Below are positions 7,903 through 16,348 of a DNA stretch of 64,000 bases, piece after piece (the first letter of the stretch is position 1; each line of letters starts with the position of its first letter). Below the pieces are notes generated by a model, which did no database searches, had not been told where the DNA came from, and saw only the letters and a program-made list of their open reading frames with translations. Source of the stretch: CAZBXE01 sp964496125 (GTDB lineage: Bacteria > Chlamydiota > Chlamydiia > Chlamydiales > CAZBXE01); assembly GCA_964496125.1 (NCBI GenBank), contig CAZBXE010000003.1:62001-126000 (forward strand). The letters run 5' to 3'. A program made the position numbers and the translations under genes.

Positions 7903-10041
7903 ATGGTAAGGTTTATGACAAACACTCCCATAGAAGCCTTTTTTGCAGCAACCCACAATGACCTCGTTACTCCCGACGGGAAGATCATTGACATTCAAGA
8001 TCTTCCAAACGGCGAGCGGCAAGCACACATCCGTATCGAGGATATTTCTACGATCTTCACCGGCTATCATATCGAAGAGACCCTCATCAAATTTAACCTA
8101 AAAAGCACACTTGCGCAGCTCGGCGTAGAAGCCAAGAAAAACGAGCTTGTTCTTGATCCTAAGTATCATGCAGCAGAAGTTACCATCACGCTCTCAGCGC
8201 TGAGTAAGACGGGCAGGTTAATGCTTGACGAGCTCATACCCGGCTGTTATGTGGGCAAGCTCTTTGCTGCAGATCCAAAGCGACGCGTGCGCAATCCTAT
8301 CTATCTCTCCCGTATGTTCGGAAGGTCAGACCGCTGGGGAAGACCTCTTCTCTCGCTTGGAGGGCTGCAGGGAGGATCTGATCTTGTCCTTGAAAAAATT
8401 GATGGCAGAACAATCGCCTACCTGACCTTACAACCTGGAAAAATGGTGTATGATAGCACTGTCGATGGCTTCCTGCCCACGGTGCAAAAAGGGCTAGTGA
8501 ATAAGATCGCCCTACGGGAACTTGTGGGACTACACCAAGTGCTTGATAAGGATGCCTCGCGCCTTGTGGAACCGGGCGATCTTCTCATTGTACGCACGCA
8601 GCCTCTTCACATTCGGACTGTCTATGCCCAAGTCGCTGAAGACCTTCTCCCAGAGGGATATCACCACACGGCTGCATCTGTGCTTGAACCGGATACCCAA
8701 GCCTCTGGCAATATTTACGAGCTTTATGGGAAATCAGACATTGAGATCACAGATATTCCGCTTGAATTCTATACGCTTGAGCCTTACCGAGAATTTGTCT
8801 TTTTTTCTGACCGTGACCAGCTGCAAACCTGCATTGAGAATGACAAGGTGCTCTTCGATGCCTTTAAGACAGCCCCTAAAACTGAAAATGAAAAATCAGC
8901 CACCTACATTGTAAAAGGGCAACAACTGCTTGAGCTAAAACCTGTTGATTGGATTGTGCGCAAGCCGGTCTTCCAAGAGCTCCCGGGCCTTGGCCAATTC
9001 TCAAGGCAAGCACTGATGATTGATCGCTACTTGCAGCAGCAGCCTTCTTACCCCTTTTTAAAAGCTATTGAAGATGAAAGGATTACAAGCCATGGGGTCT
9101 TGCTTGCACTCTATTTTCCGACACCATTTATGAAAACCATGCTTCTTTCTGACAATGTACAACGCAACTTAAAAGGGATCTATTTTCAATATCCCTCACA
9201 ACACTTTGGCGATTTCTTTTCGCAAGAGGATAGAGCCCTTTTACACGACCTCTTTAAATTTGCAATCCCTGTGTTTTGGGTAGACAGAAGAACGGGAAAA
9301 GTCCTTCGCTACATAGAAAAGCCGCTGAAAGAAAGTGGTCTTTTTGTGCCTCTTTCAGATGTTGACCGTTTTCTGCAGGCCACGATCTTCGGGATCTATG
9401 GTTCCAACCTTCTGGGAGGCAATTTTGAAAATGAGCTTTCAGAGCTGCTCTCCGGAGTACTTGCTCTTCGTTCGGAAGTGCACCACGAACTGCTGCATAA
9501 AGACACCCCGCTAGCTCTAGTTACTGGTGGCGGTCCTGGTTCGATGGAAGTAGGCAATAGGATCGCAAAAGAGCTCGGCATACTCTCTTGTGCAAACGTG
9601 GTTGACTTTAGCCACCCTAAGCTCAAAACGATGAAAGAACAGGAAGAAAACCCCTACCTCGAGGCAAAGATGACTTACCGCCTCGGGCGCCTTGTGGAAA
9701 GGCAGGCAGAGTTCAATCTTGATTTTGCTATCTTTGTGCAAGGGGGGATTGGAACAGACTTTGAGCTGTTGCTAGAAGAAGTACGCCGTAAAACAGGCGC
9801 GATAAAGCCCCTACCGGTCATTCTTTTCGGGGATCCTGACTATTGGCGGGCCAAGATTACCTCACGTTTTCAAATCAACCGGAAAACAGGAACAACAAAA
9901 GGATCGGAGTGGGTGAGCAACTGTTTCTTCTGCATCCAAAAAGCGGAGCAAGGTGTAGAGATATACCGCGCCTTCTTCAATGGGACGCTTCCCCTTGGTG
10001 AGGACGGCCCCATCTATGACGATGGGTTTGCCATCCTCTAA
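7903..10041 (+). CDS. Large protein with C-terminal LOG-like Rossmann nucleotide-binding domain
   Basis: A 712-residue cytosolic protein. The first 450 residues are beta-rich and not assignable. The C-terminal 200 residues have the Rossmann/LOG ('lysine decarboxylase-like') signature: LALVTGGGPGSMEVGNRIAK (about residues 540-559) and FVQGGIGTDFELLLEE (about 610-625). The usual PGGxGTxxE is here QGGIGTDFE, with Pro replaced by Gln but the Gly-Gly, Thr and Glu kept. LOG proteins are phosphoribohydrolases acting on nucleotide monophosphates; activity here is inference. GAGG at 7891-7894 supports the start at 7903, and a second ATG lies at 7915. It ends three bases before the oppositely oriented DUF1207 gene. 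Confidence 0.7.
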   Translation: MVRFMTNTPIEAFFAATHNDLVTPDGKIIDIQDLPNGERQAHIRIEDISTIFTGYHIEETLIKFNLKSTLAQLGVEAKKNELVLDPKYHAAEVTITLSALSKTGRLMLDELIPGCYVGKLFAADPKRRVRNPIYLSRMFGRSDRWGRPLLSLGGLQGGSDLVLEKIDGRTIAYLTLQPGKMVYDSTVDGFLPTVQKGLVNKIALRELVGLHQVLDKDASRLVEPGDLLIVRTQPLHIRTVYAQVAEDLLPEGYHHTAASVLEPDTQASGNIYELYGKSDIEITDIPLEFYTLEPYREFVFFSDRDQLQTCIENDKVLFDAFKTAPKTENEKSATYIVKGQQLLELKPVDWIVRKPVFQELPGLGQFSRQALMIDRYLQQQPSYPFLKAIEDERITSHGVLLALYFPTPFMKTMLLSDNVQRNLKGIYFQYPSQHFGDFFSQEDRALLHDLFKFAIPVFWVDRRTGKVLRYIEKPLKESGLFVPLSDVDRFLQATIFGIYGSNLLGGNFENELSELLSGVLALRSEVHHELLHKDTPLALVTGGGPGSMEVGNRIAKELGILSCANVVDFSHPKLKTMKEQEENPYLEAKMTYRLGRLVERQAEFNLDFAIFVQGGIGTDFELLLEEVRRKTGAIKPLPVILFGDPDYWRAKITSRFQINRKTGTTKGSEWVSNCFFCIQKAEQGVEIYRAFFNGTLPLGEDGPIYDDGFAIL

Positions 10042-10044
10042 CAG

Positions 10045-11052
10045 CTAGTAGCCATAACTTCCACGGATGCTCCAGTAGTCAGTTCTTTGACGAGCAAACT
10101 GCCCTTCAAGGGAAGCTCCATCGTGATATTCTAGGAAAAGGCGCATCTTTCTTTCCAATCCGACTGTTTTCCCGATCTCAACACCGAGCACATAGGTCTG
10201 ATCAATCATCCACTCGTTATCCTCACGCACTCTGAAGTGCATGCCGCCATAGGGCTGGATAAAAAGAAACTGTGTTGGGAAGTACACGCCCCAAGACTCA
10301 CCGTGATACTCAGCACCAAACTCACCATACCCCCTTTTGAAAGGGAAGGATTCATCTCTGTGCAAGATGTAGCCACCCCCGGCATAGAGTCTAATTTCTT
10401 TCCAGAGGTAGTAGGAAAGGAAGAAGTCGGTGTATTCAGAACTTGGGTTTACCCTTCTTACGTGGGGGTTGAAGAGCATGAACTCATCCCCTAGGTGGGA
10501 GCTGATGTGATAAAGACGCCATCTAATTCCCCATGGACCAAAGGCATAGGTAATGGGGAATCCGAGGTAGTAGTCGGTGTTAATGAGGGGTGAATCTTCT
10601 TGCCAAGGGGCAAAAAGTGCCCACAGTGCACCCTCTATTTCAATCTGTAGATCGGCACCAAACATCCCCACATCATACCAGCGGTAGAGAGCAATCGTAT
10701 CTCCGTAAGAGACATCAACAAGATGGGTAGAACCTCTATAATTTGAGATCTTATCTAAAAAATGGTCGTTAAAACGCACGCCGATGGAATAGTCGATTTC
10801 TCTTGGGTCGGCGACAAAGGGTTCGAAGAGGGCAGGCCTTTCTGGCAACCATACTCCGCTTCCACACCTTGGCGCGGCAAAATCGCAACTGCTATCATAC
10901 CAGTAGGGCTTGTAGGCCCTATTGTCATTCCAGGCGGGCAAACTACCGAGCGCAGGAGTAAAACAAGGCCAATCCCACGCGTAGCCTGTACTTGCCACAA
11001 GACCCAAAACGGCTAAAATTCCAAAAGAGCGCATAATCCCCCGTATTCCCAT
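10045..11052 (-). CDS. DUF1207-family outer membrane protein
   Basis: A 335-residue protein with a signal peptide (MRSFGILAVLGLVASTGYA) and the layout of DUF1207, an uncharacterised envelope family frequent in Chlamydiae. Diagnostic segments are WLPERPALFEPFVADPRE (about residues 67-84), the long aromatic-rich barrel-like strands and RLYHISSHLGDEF. It ends with alternating aromatic residues (YWSIRGSYGY) typical of outer-membrane barrels. AAGGTG eight bases before the ATG at 11052 supports that start; a second Met at 11034 has a G-rich site and opens directly into the signal peptide. Convergent with the LOG-domain gene. Confidence 0.8.
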   Translation of the reverse strand: MGIRGIMRSFGILAVLGLVASTGYAWDWPCFTPALGSLPAWNDNRAYKPYWYDSSCDFAAPRCGSGVWLPERPALFEPFVADPREIDYSIGVRFNDHFLDKISNYRGSTHLVDVSYGDTIALYRWYDVGMFGADLQIEIEGALWALFAPWQEDSPLINTDYYLGFPITYAFGPWGIRWRLYHISSHLGDEFMLFNPHVRRVNPSSEYTDFFLSYYLWKEIRLYAGGGYILHRDESFPFKRGYGEFGAEYHGESWGVYFPTQFLFIQPYGGMHFRVREDNEWMIDQTYVLGVEIGKTVGLERKMRLFLEYHDGASLEGQFARQRTDYWSIRGSYGY

Positions 11053-11085
11053 TAAAATGCACCTTATAGCGAACCCATCTTATAC

Positions 11086-11114
11086 TTGCAACAGAATGAT
11101 TTACCTGATATGAT
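11086..11114 (+). promoter_or_regulatory. Promoter of the tRNA-Met gene
   Basis: TTGCAA at 11086-11091 and TATGAT at 11109-11114 with a 17-base spacer; transcription would start near 11121, eight bases before the mature tRNA. This is the clearest conventional promoter in the window. Confidence 0.65.
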
Positions 11115-11128
11115 TCAGGCCAATAGCC

Positions 11129-11201
11129 GGGGTAGTAGCTCAGCGGTTAGAGCAGCGGACTCATAACCCGTCGGTCTCTGGTTCAAATCCAGGCTACCCC
11201 A
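11129..11201 (+). tRNA. tRNA-Met (CAT anticodon)
   Basis: A full cloverleaf can be drawn: acceptor GGGGTAG/CTACCCC with discriminator A at 11201, D-arm GCTC...GAGC, anticodon loop CTCATAA, and T-arm with TTCAAAT. The anticodon stem ends in an A-C mismatch beside the loop. The paired first base (G1-C72) argues for elongator tRNA-Met rather than initiator; a lysidine-modified tRNA-Ile2 with the same CAT anticodon cannot be excluded. CCA is not encoded. The AT-rich stress-gene block begins just downstream, a common position for acquired DNA, but no duplicated tRNA 3' end was found. Confidence 0.95.
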
Positions 11202-11400
11202 ATTTTTCCACAAAAATCTTATCAATTCCATTTTCAAAGACTTACATCACCATCAAATAAGCTGGGATCGATCCGCTGTAATCATGATAGCTTTAGCTGA
11301 TTCCTTTTTTGCAAAGCGACTTGCTACTCCCTAGTAAATTATGCTATACCTGAGATTACCCAGCTCACAAACCTTTTGAACGTATCCATAGGCACTTGCT

Positions 11401-12021
11401 TTGAAAATAGTAATAGCAATCTTAATGGGATTACTCATCTTAGAAGCACTAGAAGGTAACATTATGAGAAGTGTTGAACAACCCGATTACAAATTGATTT
11501 CATCAGAACAGAATATAGAAATCCGAGACTATTCCCCCATGATTTTAGCTGAAGTTGAAGTTTCCGGCGAAAGAAAACAAGCGATTAGAGAGGGTTTTAA
11601 AATTCTAGCGGATTACATATTTGGAAATAATACCTCCAATATAAAAATGGAGATGACAGCACCAGTTACAAATGAACGCAGCGAAAAAATGGCTATGACT
11701 GCTCCCGTCCTACAGGAACAGCATAGGGATAAATGGAAAATTAGATTCGTTATGCCAAAAAAATATAACCTCGAAAGTCTTCCAAAACCAAACTCTAAAG
11801 ATGTCATTTTGATTCCATTGCCTGATAGACGTTTTGCCGTTATTCGATTTTCCGGTCTTGCAGATGATAAAAAGATTAAGCAGCATACAGATGAGCTGAG
11901 AGCATATATTTTAGCTAAGACAATGAAGCCCCTTGGAGAGCCAATTCTCGCTTTTTATAATCCACCATGGACACTAGCATTTTTACGCCGCAATGAAGTA
12001 CTGATAGAGATTAAAGATTAG
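11401..12021 (+). CDS. SOUL family heme-binding protein
   Basis: A 206-residue SOUL/HEBP-family protein; relatives bind heme or other tetrapyrroles. Diagnostic features are the start of the domain YKLISSEQNIEIRDYSPMI (about residues 30-48), the double EMTAPV/AMTAPV motif (about 84-100), and the C-terminal AFYNPPWTLAFLRRNEV. The TTG at 11401 keeps a hydrophobic N-terminal segment (IVIAILMGLLILEAL) that would export or anchor the protein; ATG at 11464, preceded by GAAGG, would give a cytosolic form. First gene of a same-strand run with the SDR, DUF2878-DCC and TspO genes, a set that suggests tetrapyrrole or photo-oxidative stress. Confidence 0.88.
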   Translation: MKIVIAILMGLLILEALEGNIMRSVEQPDYKLISSEQNIEIRDYSPMILAEVEVSGERKQAIREGFKILADYIFGNNTSNIKMEMTAPVTNERSEKMAMTAPVLQEQHRDKWKIRFVMPKKYNLESLPKPNSKDVILIPLPDRRFAVIRFSGLADDKKIKQHTDELRAYILAKTMKPLGEPILAFYNPPWTLAFLRRNEVLIEIKD

Positions 12022-12026
12022 GTTCA

Positions 12027-12965
12027 ATGATGATGAAAGATTGGATCAATCAGCTACTCGACTTAAGCATTGTTTTTTCGTTTGATCATTCTGGATTTAA
12101 ACGGCACTGCCCTGACGTACTTCAGAAGACTGATCTATCAGGACGTCATGGAATCGTGACAGGAGCTGGCAGTGGCATAGGTTTAGCCGTTGCAAAAGAG
12201 CTTCTTCAACAAGGAATGTACTGTCATTTAATAGGACGAGATCTAAAAAAATTAGAAAATAGCTTTAAATCTGACCCTTCTGTTTCCTGCGCACAATATC
12301 ATGGTCTCGATATGAGCGATCTCAATAAGGTTTACACCTTCGCAAAAGAGGCAGTCAAAACTCCTATCGATCTTCTTATTCACAATGCAGGTAATATGCC
12401 TCTTTCTCTTACCATCACCAAAGATGGGTTTGAGCAGATGTTTGCTTCTCAAGTTCTTGGTCCATTCATTTTAACCAAGACTTTAGCTGATTTAGGCAAG
12501 CTTCGACAGGGTTGCCGCATCATCTTTGTGTCATCGGGTGGAATGTATTTACATAAGCTTGATCTTTCAGATCTTCTTTTTAAAAAGCGTTCTTACAATA
12601 AATATACGGGCTATGCAAATGCAAAACGCGCTCAGGTGATTCTTTCCGCCTTGTTTTCAAGAAAATACCCGCAGTACTTATTCAGCTCTATGCATCCTGG
12701 CTGGGCAGATACGCCTGGCGTTCGTTATTCCATGCCGCTCTTTAAAAAATTATTAAACAAACGACTTCGATCTGCAGAAGAAGGTGCTTATACAATCTTA
12801 TGGCTTGCAACGGCTCCTGATTATCCAAATGGAAAATTTTGGTTTGACCAAAAACAAGCAAAAACCACGATTCTAAATTTAAACAAGTCGACCCAAGAAG
12901 AAGATGAAATCTTGTGGAAATACTGTGAATCGATTTTGGCTTCACTAAAAGGTCTATCTTCATGA
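12027..12965 (+). CDS. Short-chain dehydrogenase/reductase
   Basis: A 312-residue SDR oxidoreductase. The NAD(P)-binding TGAGSGIG motif is at about residues 46-53, HNAG (variant of NNAG) near 120, a catalytic Ser in FVSSGG, and the catalytic YANAK (Y-x3-K) near 197-201. Three ATGs lie in a row (12027, 12030, 12033), 5-11 bases after the SOUL stop. The long N-terminal extension of about 40 residues before the Rossmann fold resembles DHRS12-like SDRs. Substrate unknown. The stop overlaps the next start (ATGA), so it is coupled to the DUF2878-DCC gene. Confidence 0.9.
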   Translation: MMMKDWINQLLDLSIVFSFDHSGFKRHCPDVLQKTDLSGRHGIVTGAGSGIGLAVAKELLQQGMYCHLIGRDLKKLENSFKSDPSVSCAQYHGLDMSDLNKVYTFAKEAVKTPIDLLIHNAGNMPLSLTITKDGFEQMFASQVLGPFILTKTLADLGKLRQGCRIIFVSSGGMYLHKLDLSDLLFKKRSYNKYTGYANAKRAQVILSALFSRKYPQYLFSSMHPGWADTPGVRYSMPLFKKLLNKRLRSAEEGAYTILWLATAPDYPNGKFWFDQKQAKTTILNLNKSTQEEDEILWKYCESILASLKGLSS

Positions 12966-13885
12966 ACTTGTCATTACTGAATAGCCTTTGCTATACAACG
13001 GGTTGGCTTTGGTGTGTCCTCTTTGGCATTCATGGTCAATCTTTTATAGCAACAATCGGAGCTGTTTTTTTACTATTCTTTCAGCTCTACTGCTCCAAAA
13101 TTAAAGACATTTCTTTATACATTCAAGATGTGCTTTTAGTCATTTTTTCAGTTCCATTAGGGGTTCTTTTGGAAACATTTTTTATTCAAATAGACCTTGT
13201 CCATTATGCCACTACCTCTAAAATGCTTCCTCCCATTTGGATTGTTTTGCTCTACCCCCTATTCTCACTTTTGATCAATCACTCATTAAAAATACTCAAA
13301 AAAAATTACTTAGCAGCTTTTCTATTCGGATTTCTTGGGGCCCCGCTCAGTTATATTGCGGGTATTTCTCTAGGAGGGTTAACTTTTCCCTATCCACTTC
13401 TCCACACTTGGATTATACTTGGAATCTGCTGGGGTCTATTCCTTTGTCTTCTTACTAAAATCGCGATTATAGCTGAAAAAGCAGCAATAGAGACTTTAGA
13501 AGACCGCAATGCAAAAACCACTTTGAAGCTACTCTATGATGGTGAATGCCCCATCTGTAAACGTGAAATAGGCATTCTTCAAAAAAAAGGCGCCAAAGAT
13601 CAAATAAAGTTTGTTGATATATCTTCAAAAGATTTTTCACCACCAGATAATCACAATATTGACTACAACATGGCAATGACCCAAATACACGCAGTTGATG
13701 GAAAAGGGAATCGTTTAGTAGGTATACCAGCCTTCGCGACTGTGTACGCACGTTGTCAGTTGCTTGTCATCTCAACTTTGCTGCGTATCCCTTTTGTGAC
13801 GAGGATTCTTAAACCACTTTACACACTATTTGCAAAAAATCGTCTTTGGTTTACAGGAAGAATGAATACCAACATCAAAAAATAG
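12962..13885 (+). CDS. DUF2878-like membrane domain fused to DCC (DUF393) thiol-disulfide domain
   Basis: A 307-residue two-domain protein. Residues 1-165 form about five or six membrane helices resembling DUF2878. The C-terminal part from about residue 188 is a DCC/DUF393 domain, with LLYDGECPICKREI carrying the redox C-x-x-C pair, then KFVDIS and a GIPAFATVYAR block. DCC proteins are thioredoxin-fold redox proteins of poorly known function; the fusion would place the redox site at the cytoplasmic face of a membrane protein. Overlaps the SDR stop by four bases and precedes TspO by 11 bases. Domain assignment of the membrane half is less certain than that of the DCC half. Confidence 0.75.
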   Translation: MNLSLLNSLCYTTGWLWCVLFGIHGQSFIATIGAVFLLFFQLYCSKIKDISLYIQDVLLVIFSVPLGVLLETFFIQIDLVHYATTSKMLPPIWIVLLYPLFSLLINHSLKILKKNYLAAFLFGFLGAPLSYIAGISLGGLTFPYPLLHTWIILGICWGLFLCLLTKIAIIAEKAAIETLEDRNAKTTLKLLYDGECPICKREIGILQKKGAKDQIKFVDISSKDFSPPDNHNIDYNMAMTQIHAVDGKGNRLVGIPAFATVYARCQLLVISTLLRIPFVTRILKPLYTLFAKNRLWFTGRMNTNIKK

Positions 13886-13896
13886 CCAAGGGCCAA

Positions 13897-14400
13897 ATGA
13901 AACAAAAACAGTTGTGGATTTCGTTCGTCGTTTTACTACTTCTTTGCTTGATTGTGCAGATGTTTGGAAGTTTTTGGACAAAGGAAACCGTTTCGACATG
14001 GTATCCTACACTCATCAAGCCTTCATGGACGCCACCTGATTGGATATTCGGTCCAGTCTGGTCCGCTCTCTACATTATGATCGCAGTTTCTGGTTGGCTC
14101 ATTTACCGCGCTGAATCTTCATATAAGCGAACTATTGCTTTGATGTTTTATGGTGGTCAGCTTGCTCTGAATTTTATTTGGTCCTTTCTCTTTTTCTCCT
14201 TACGCAGTCCGGCTTTAGGATTGATTGATATAGTTTTACTTTGCTTACTAATCATTTTAACCATTTTTAAGGCTTGGCAGGTACGTCCTTTGGCAAGTCT
14301 TCTTCTGATTCCCTACTTAGTTTGGGTCATCTATGCAACATCGCTTAATGCTGGAATCTGGCTACTTAACGATGCTTCAAGATATACACAAATAAGCTGA
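13897..14400 (+). CDS. tspO: TspO/MBR family tryptophan-rich sensory protein
   Basis: A 167-residue five-helix membrane protein of the TspO/MBR (translocator protein) family, which binds porphyrins and cholesterol-like ligands. Hallmarks are KPSWTPPDWIFGPVWSALY (the W-x-P-P and G-P-x-W motifs, about residues 38-56), LNFIWSFLFF (helix 3), and a final SLNAGIWLLN. Start 13897 is preferred to the upstream ATG because AAGGG lies just before it and it avoids overlap with the previous gene. Its place beside a SOUL heme protein supports a tetrapyrrole-linked role. Confidence 0.92.
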   Translation: MKQKQLWISFVVLLLLCLIVQMFGSFWTKETVSTWYPTLIKPSWTPPDWIFGPVWSALYIMIAVSGWLIYRAESSYKRTIALMFYGGQLALNFIWSFLFFSLRSPALGLIDIVLLCLLIILTIFKAWQVRPLASLLLIPYLVWVIYATSLNAGIWLLNDASRYTQIS

Positions 14401-14408
14401 ATTACAGC

Positions 14409-14786
14409 CTACGGCTTATAAAGTGCTCCAATACATAGGGTAATGCTAAAAAAGAGCATGATTAAAGCAGGTAAAGACTTCTTCAAGGGGTCTCTGATTT
14501 TTATGTGCATACATAGAGCTCCCAGCATCACCAAAGAAATAACAAGAGCTGAAGGAAAAACCAATACAGGTATCCACAATCCTAAAAGAAGCAGGAGAGC
14601 AGAGCTGATTTTGATGAATCCAATAAGATAGAAAGACCATAAAGGAAGACCATAAGCAGCAAATTCATTTTTTAAAGAACTGCTATTAGAACCCCGATAC
14701 GGTGTTTCTTGATTACTTCGAATGATCCAAACGTTTAGCAAACCAAACGCTACAATTAGTTGAAGAAAGATTGTGATATAATCCAT
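14409..14786 (-). CDS. DoxX-like membrane protein
   Basis: A 125-residue four-helix integral membrane protein resembling the DoxX-like family, with the typical NVWIIRSNQETPYRGS segment and EFAAYGLPLWSFYLIGFIK. Function is not established for the family. It follows the DUF2177 gene on the minus strand with an 18-base gap, suggesting a two-gene unit convergent with TspO. No clear ribosome binding site before 14786. Confidence 0.75.
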   Translation of the reverse strand: MDYITIFLQLIVAFGLLNVWIIRSNQETPYRGSNSSSLKNEFAAYGLPLWSFYLIGFIKISSALLLLLGLWIPVLVFPSALVISLVMLGALCMHIKIRDPLKKSLPALIMLFFSITLCIGALYKP

Positions 14787-14804
14787 AGTGTGTTTATTTT
14801 TCCA

Positions 14805-15209
14805 TCATAAAAAATAACGAGTCATGAAGGTCGAAATCAAACTTACCGTTCCTGCCAAACAACTTCCCCAGGCAATATCTACCATCGTTACTATCCAAGG
14901 CCAATTTTTAAGTGTTACTTGATTGGTCAGATCATAGGTCCCATACGTGACCATTCCAAAAAGCAACCCGAGCAGCAGCAGCTCTAGATATCCTGTATTA
15001 TTTTTCAATGCAGGTAAAACAACAAATACATTAAGAGCAATTCCATAAAGAATATAAAAGATGACAGCCGGCCAAATTGACATGGAGTCATTGAGGAGGT
15101 GACCCATATTTGGAATATATAACCGCTTGAGCATGAACATAAGCCATAATCCATCAATAAGGAGCAAGGAAATCATGATCATGAAAAAGGAAAAAAAGAA
15201 CATTTTCAT
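14805..15209 (-). CDS. DUF2177 family membrane protein
   Basis: A 134-residue, four-helix membrane protein. DUF2177 signatures are LLIDGLWLMFM near residues 16-26, FGMVTYGTYDLTNQVTLKNW (about 84-103) and a VDIAWG motif near 110. Function unknown; in other bacteria it often sits among light- or oxidative-stress genes, as here. First gene of the minus-strand pair with the DoxX-like gene, divergent from the GyrI-like gene. Confidence 0.85.
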   Translation of the reverse strand: MKMFFFSFFMIMISLLLIDGLWLMFMLKRLYIPNMGHLLNDSMSIWPAVIFYILYGIALNVFVVLPALKNNTGYLELLLLGLLFGMVTYGTYDLTNQVTLKNWPWIVTMVDIAWGSCLAGTVSLISTFMTRYFL

Positions 15210-15414
15210 CTCTATCTTTATACTTTTTAAGCTCAGAATAATCTTATCGGATTTTTTTTTCTAAACAAGGCTTTTTTTTTGAAAATTACAAAATTCACGT
15301 AGTCGGTTGAAAAAGAGTGGTGTAAAACAACACAAAAATGCACAATTCTGCACATCCAGATTTGGATATGCCATCACTAACACTTTACTGCCTCTGGAAC
15401 GGGGGATGGAACGC

Positions 15415-15873
15415 ATGAACTACACAGTCGAACATCAAAAAAAGAAATTTTTTATAGGGCTCGAACTTCGAACCGATAATGCCAAGTGCTCCTCCGCTAT
15501 GCCGGCTCATAAGGAGAGATTCTTTAAAGAAAACATCCCTGCAAAAATCCCAAATAAGATAAATGGAAATATCCTTGCTCTTTATACCGACTACGAGGGG
15601 GATCACACAAAGCCCTATTCTTGGATTCTTGGCTTTGAAGTATCAAGCAGAGATGAGGTTCCTGTAGGGCTTGTGGGCAAGGTCATCCCAGAATCAAAGT
15701 ACGCAGTCTTTACAACGCAAGGATTGTTTCCAGAAGGGCTGATTGGGGCGTGGCAAGCGATATGGCAAGCCAATCTTCAGCGTTCATATTCAACCGATTT
15801 CGAGGTATACCCAGCCGATTTCGACCCGCAAAAAAACCCTGAGGTAAAAGTTTATATCTCGATAGATCGCTAA
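15415..15873 (+). CDS. GyrI-like effector-binding domain protein
   Basis: A 152-residue stand-alone GyrI-like (AraC effector-binding, BmrR-C) domain. Pattern: beta strand KKKFFIGLELRT, a central acidic ALYTDYEGD, YSWILGFEVSS, then SKYAVFTTQG and FEVYPADFDPQKNPEVKVYI ending the fold. Such domains bind small cationic or hydrophobic molecules. Start 15415 has GGGGG at 15401-15405, nine bases upstream; an ATG at 15406 is too close to it. The next gene starts directly after its stop. Confidence 0.75.
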   Translation: MNYTVEHQKKKFFIGLELRTDNAKCSSAMPAHKERFFKENIPAKIPNKINGNILALYTDYEGDHTKPYSWILGFEVSSRDEVPVGLVGKVIPESKYAVFTTQGLFPEGLIGAWQAIWQANLQRSYSTDFEVYPADFDPQKNPEVKVYISIDR

Positions 15874-16245
15874 GTGCAAGACGACAAGCCCAGTCACACG
15901 CAGTCTATAAACAACCACGTCATCCATGGACTTGCTGTGACCCCGAAAACGGGCTGTCTACACTACCATAGCCCTCTAGATATCGTGGCAATCAAGTTCA
16001 AGTGTTGCGGGAAGTATTATTCTTGTTATTCATGCCATCAGGCACTCGCTGAACACGAAGTACAACGGTGGAAGCATGATGACTTACACAAGCTGGCTAT
16101 TTTATGTGGTGGTTGCGGCACGGAGATGTCTATCCATGAATACGTATCTTCTAAAAACGAGTGTGTAAAGTGTGGTTCCCACTTTAATCCCAAATGCAAA
16201 TCGCACTGGAATCTGTATTTTGAGCAATCCTGTTTTGTCCTTTGA
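15874..16245 (+). CDS. CHY-type zinc finger protein
   Basis: A 123-residue protein with the full CHY zinc-finger arrangement: C..HYHSPLD, FKCCGKYYSCYSCH, H, W, LCGGCGTEMSIHEY and CVKCGSHFNPKC. The paired Cys/His sites are as in Hot13-like proteins. GTG at 15874 immediately follows the stop of the GyrI-like gene, so translation is likely coupled. Function in bacteria is unknown; the family is linked to redox or metal handling. Confidence 0.85.
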   Translation: MQDDKPSHTQSINNHVIHGLAVTPKTGCLHYHSPLDIVAIKFKCCGKYYSCYSCHQALAEHEVQRWKHDDLHKLAILCGGCGTEMSIHEYVSSKNECVKCGSHFNPKCKSHWNLYFEQSCFVL

Positions 16246-16348
16246 ACAGAAATACCCAAAATCAACGGCTCTCGTACTCCCATCTTATTAGGCAACAAAT
16301 CCTGTCATACCTTCCCTGAAAAGAGTTATTTTGGCATAATACTTTACT

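Noticed and set aside
11202..16300. Integrase or tRNA-end duplication marking an island next to tRNA-Met
   Set aside because: No integrase gene and no repeat of the tRNA 3' end were found; horizontal origin rests on gene content and base composition only.
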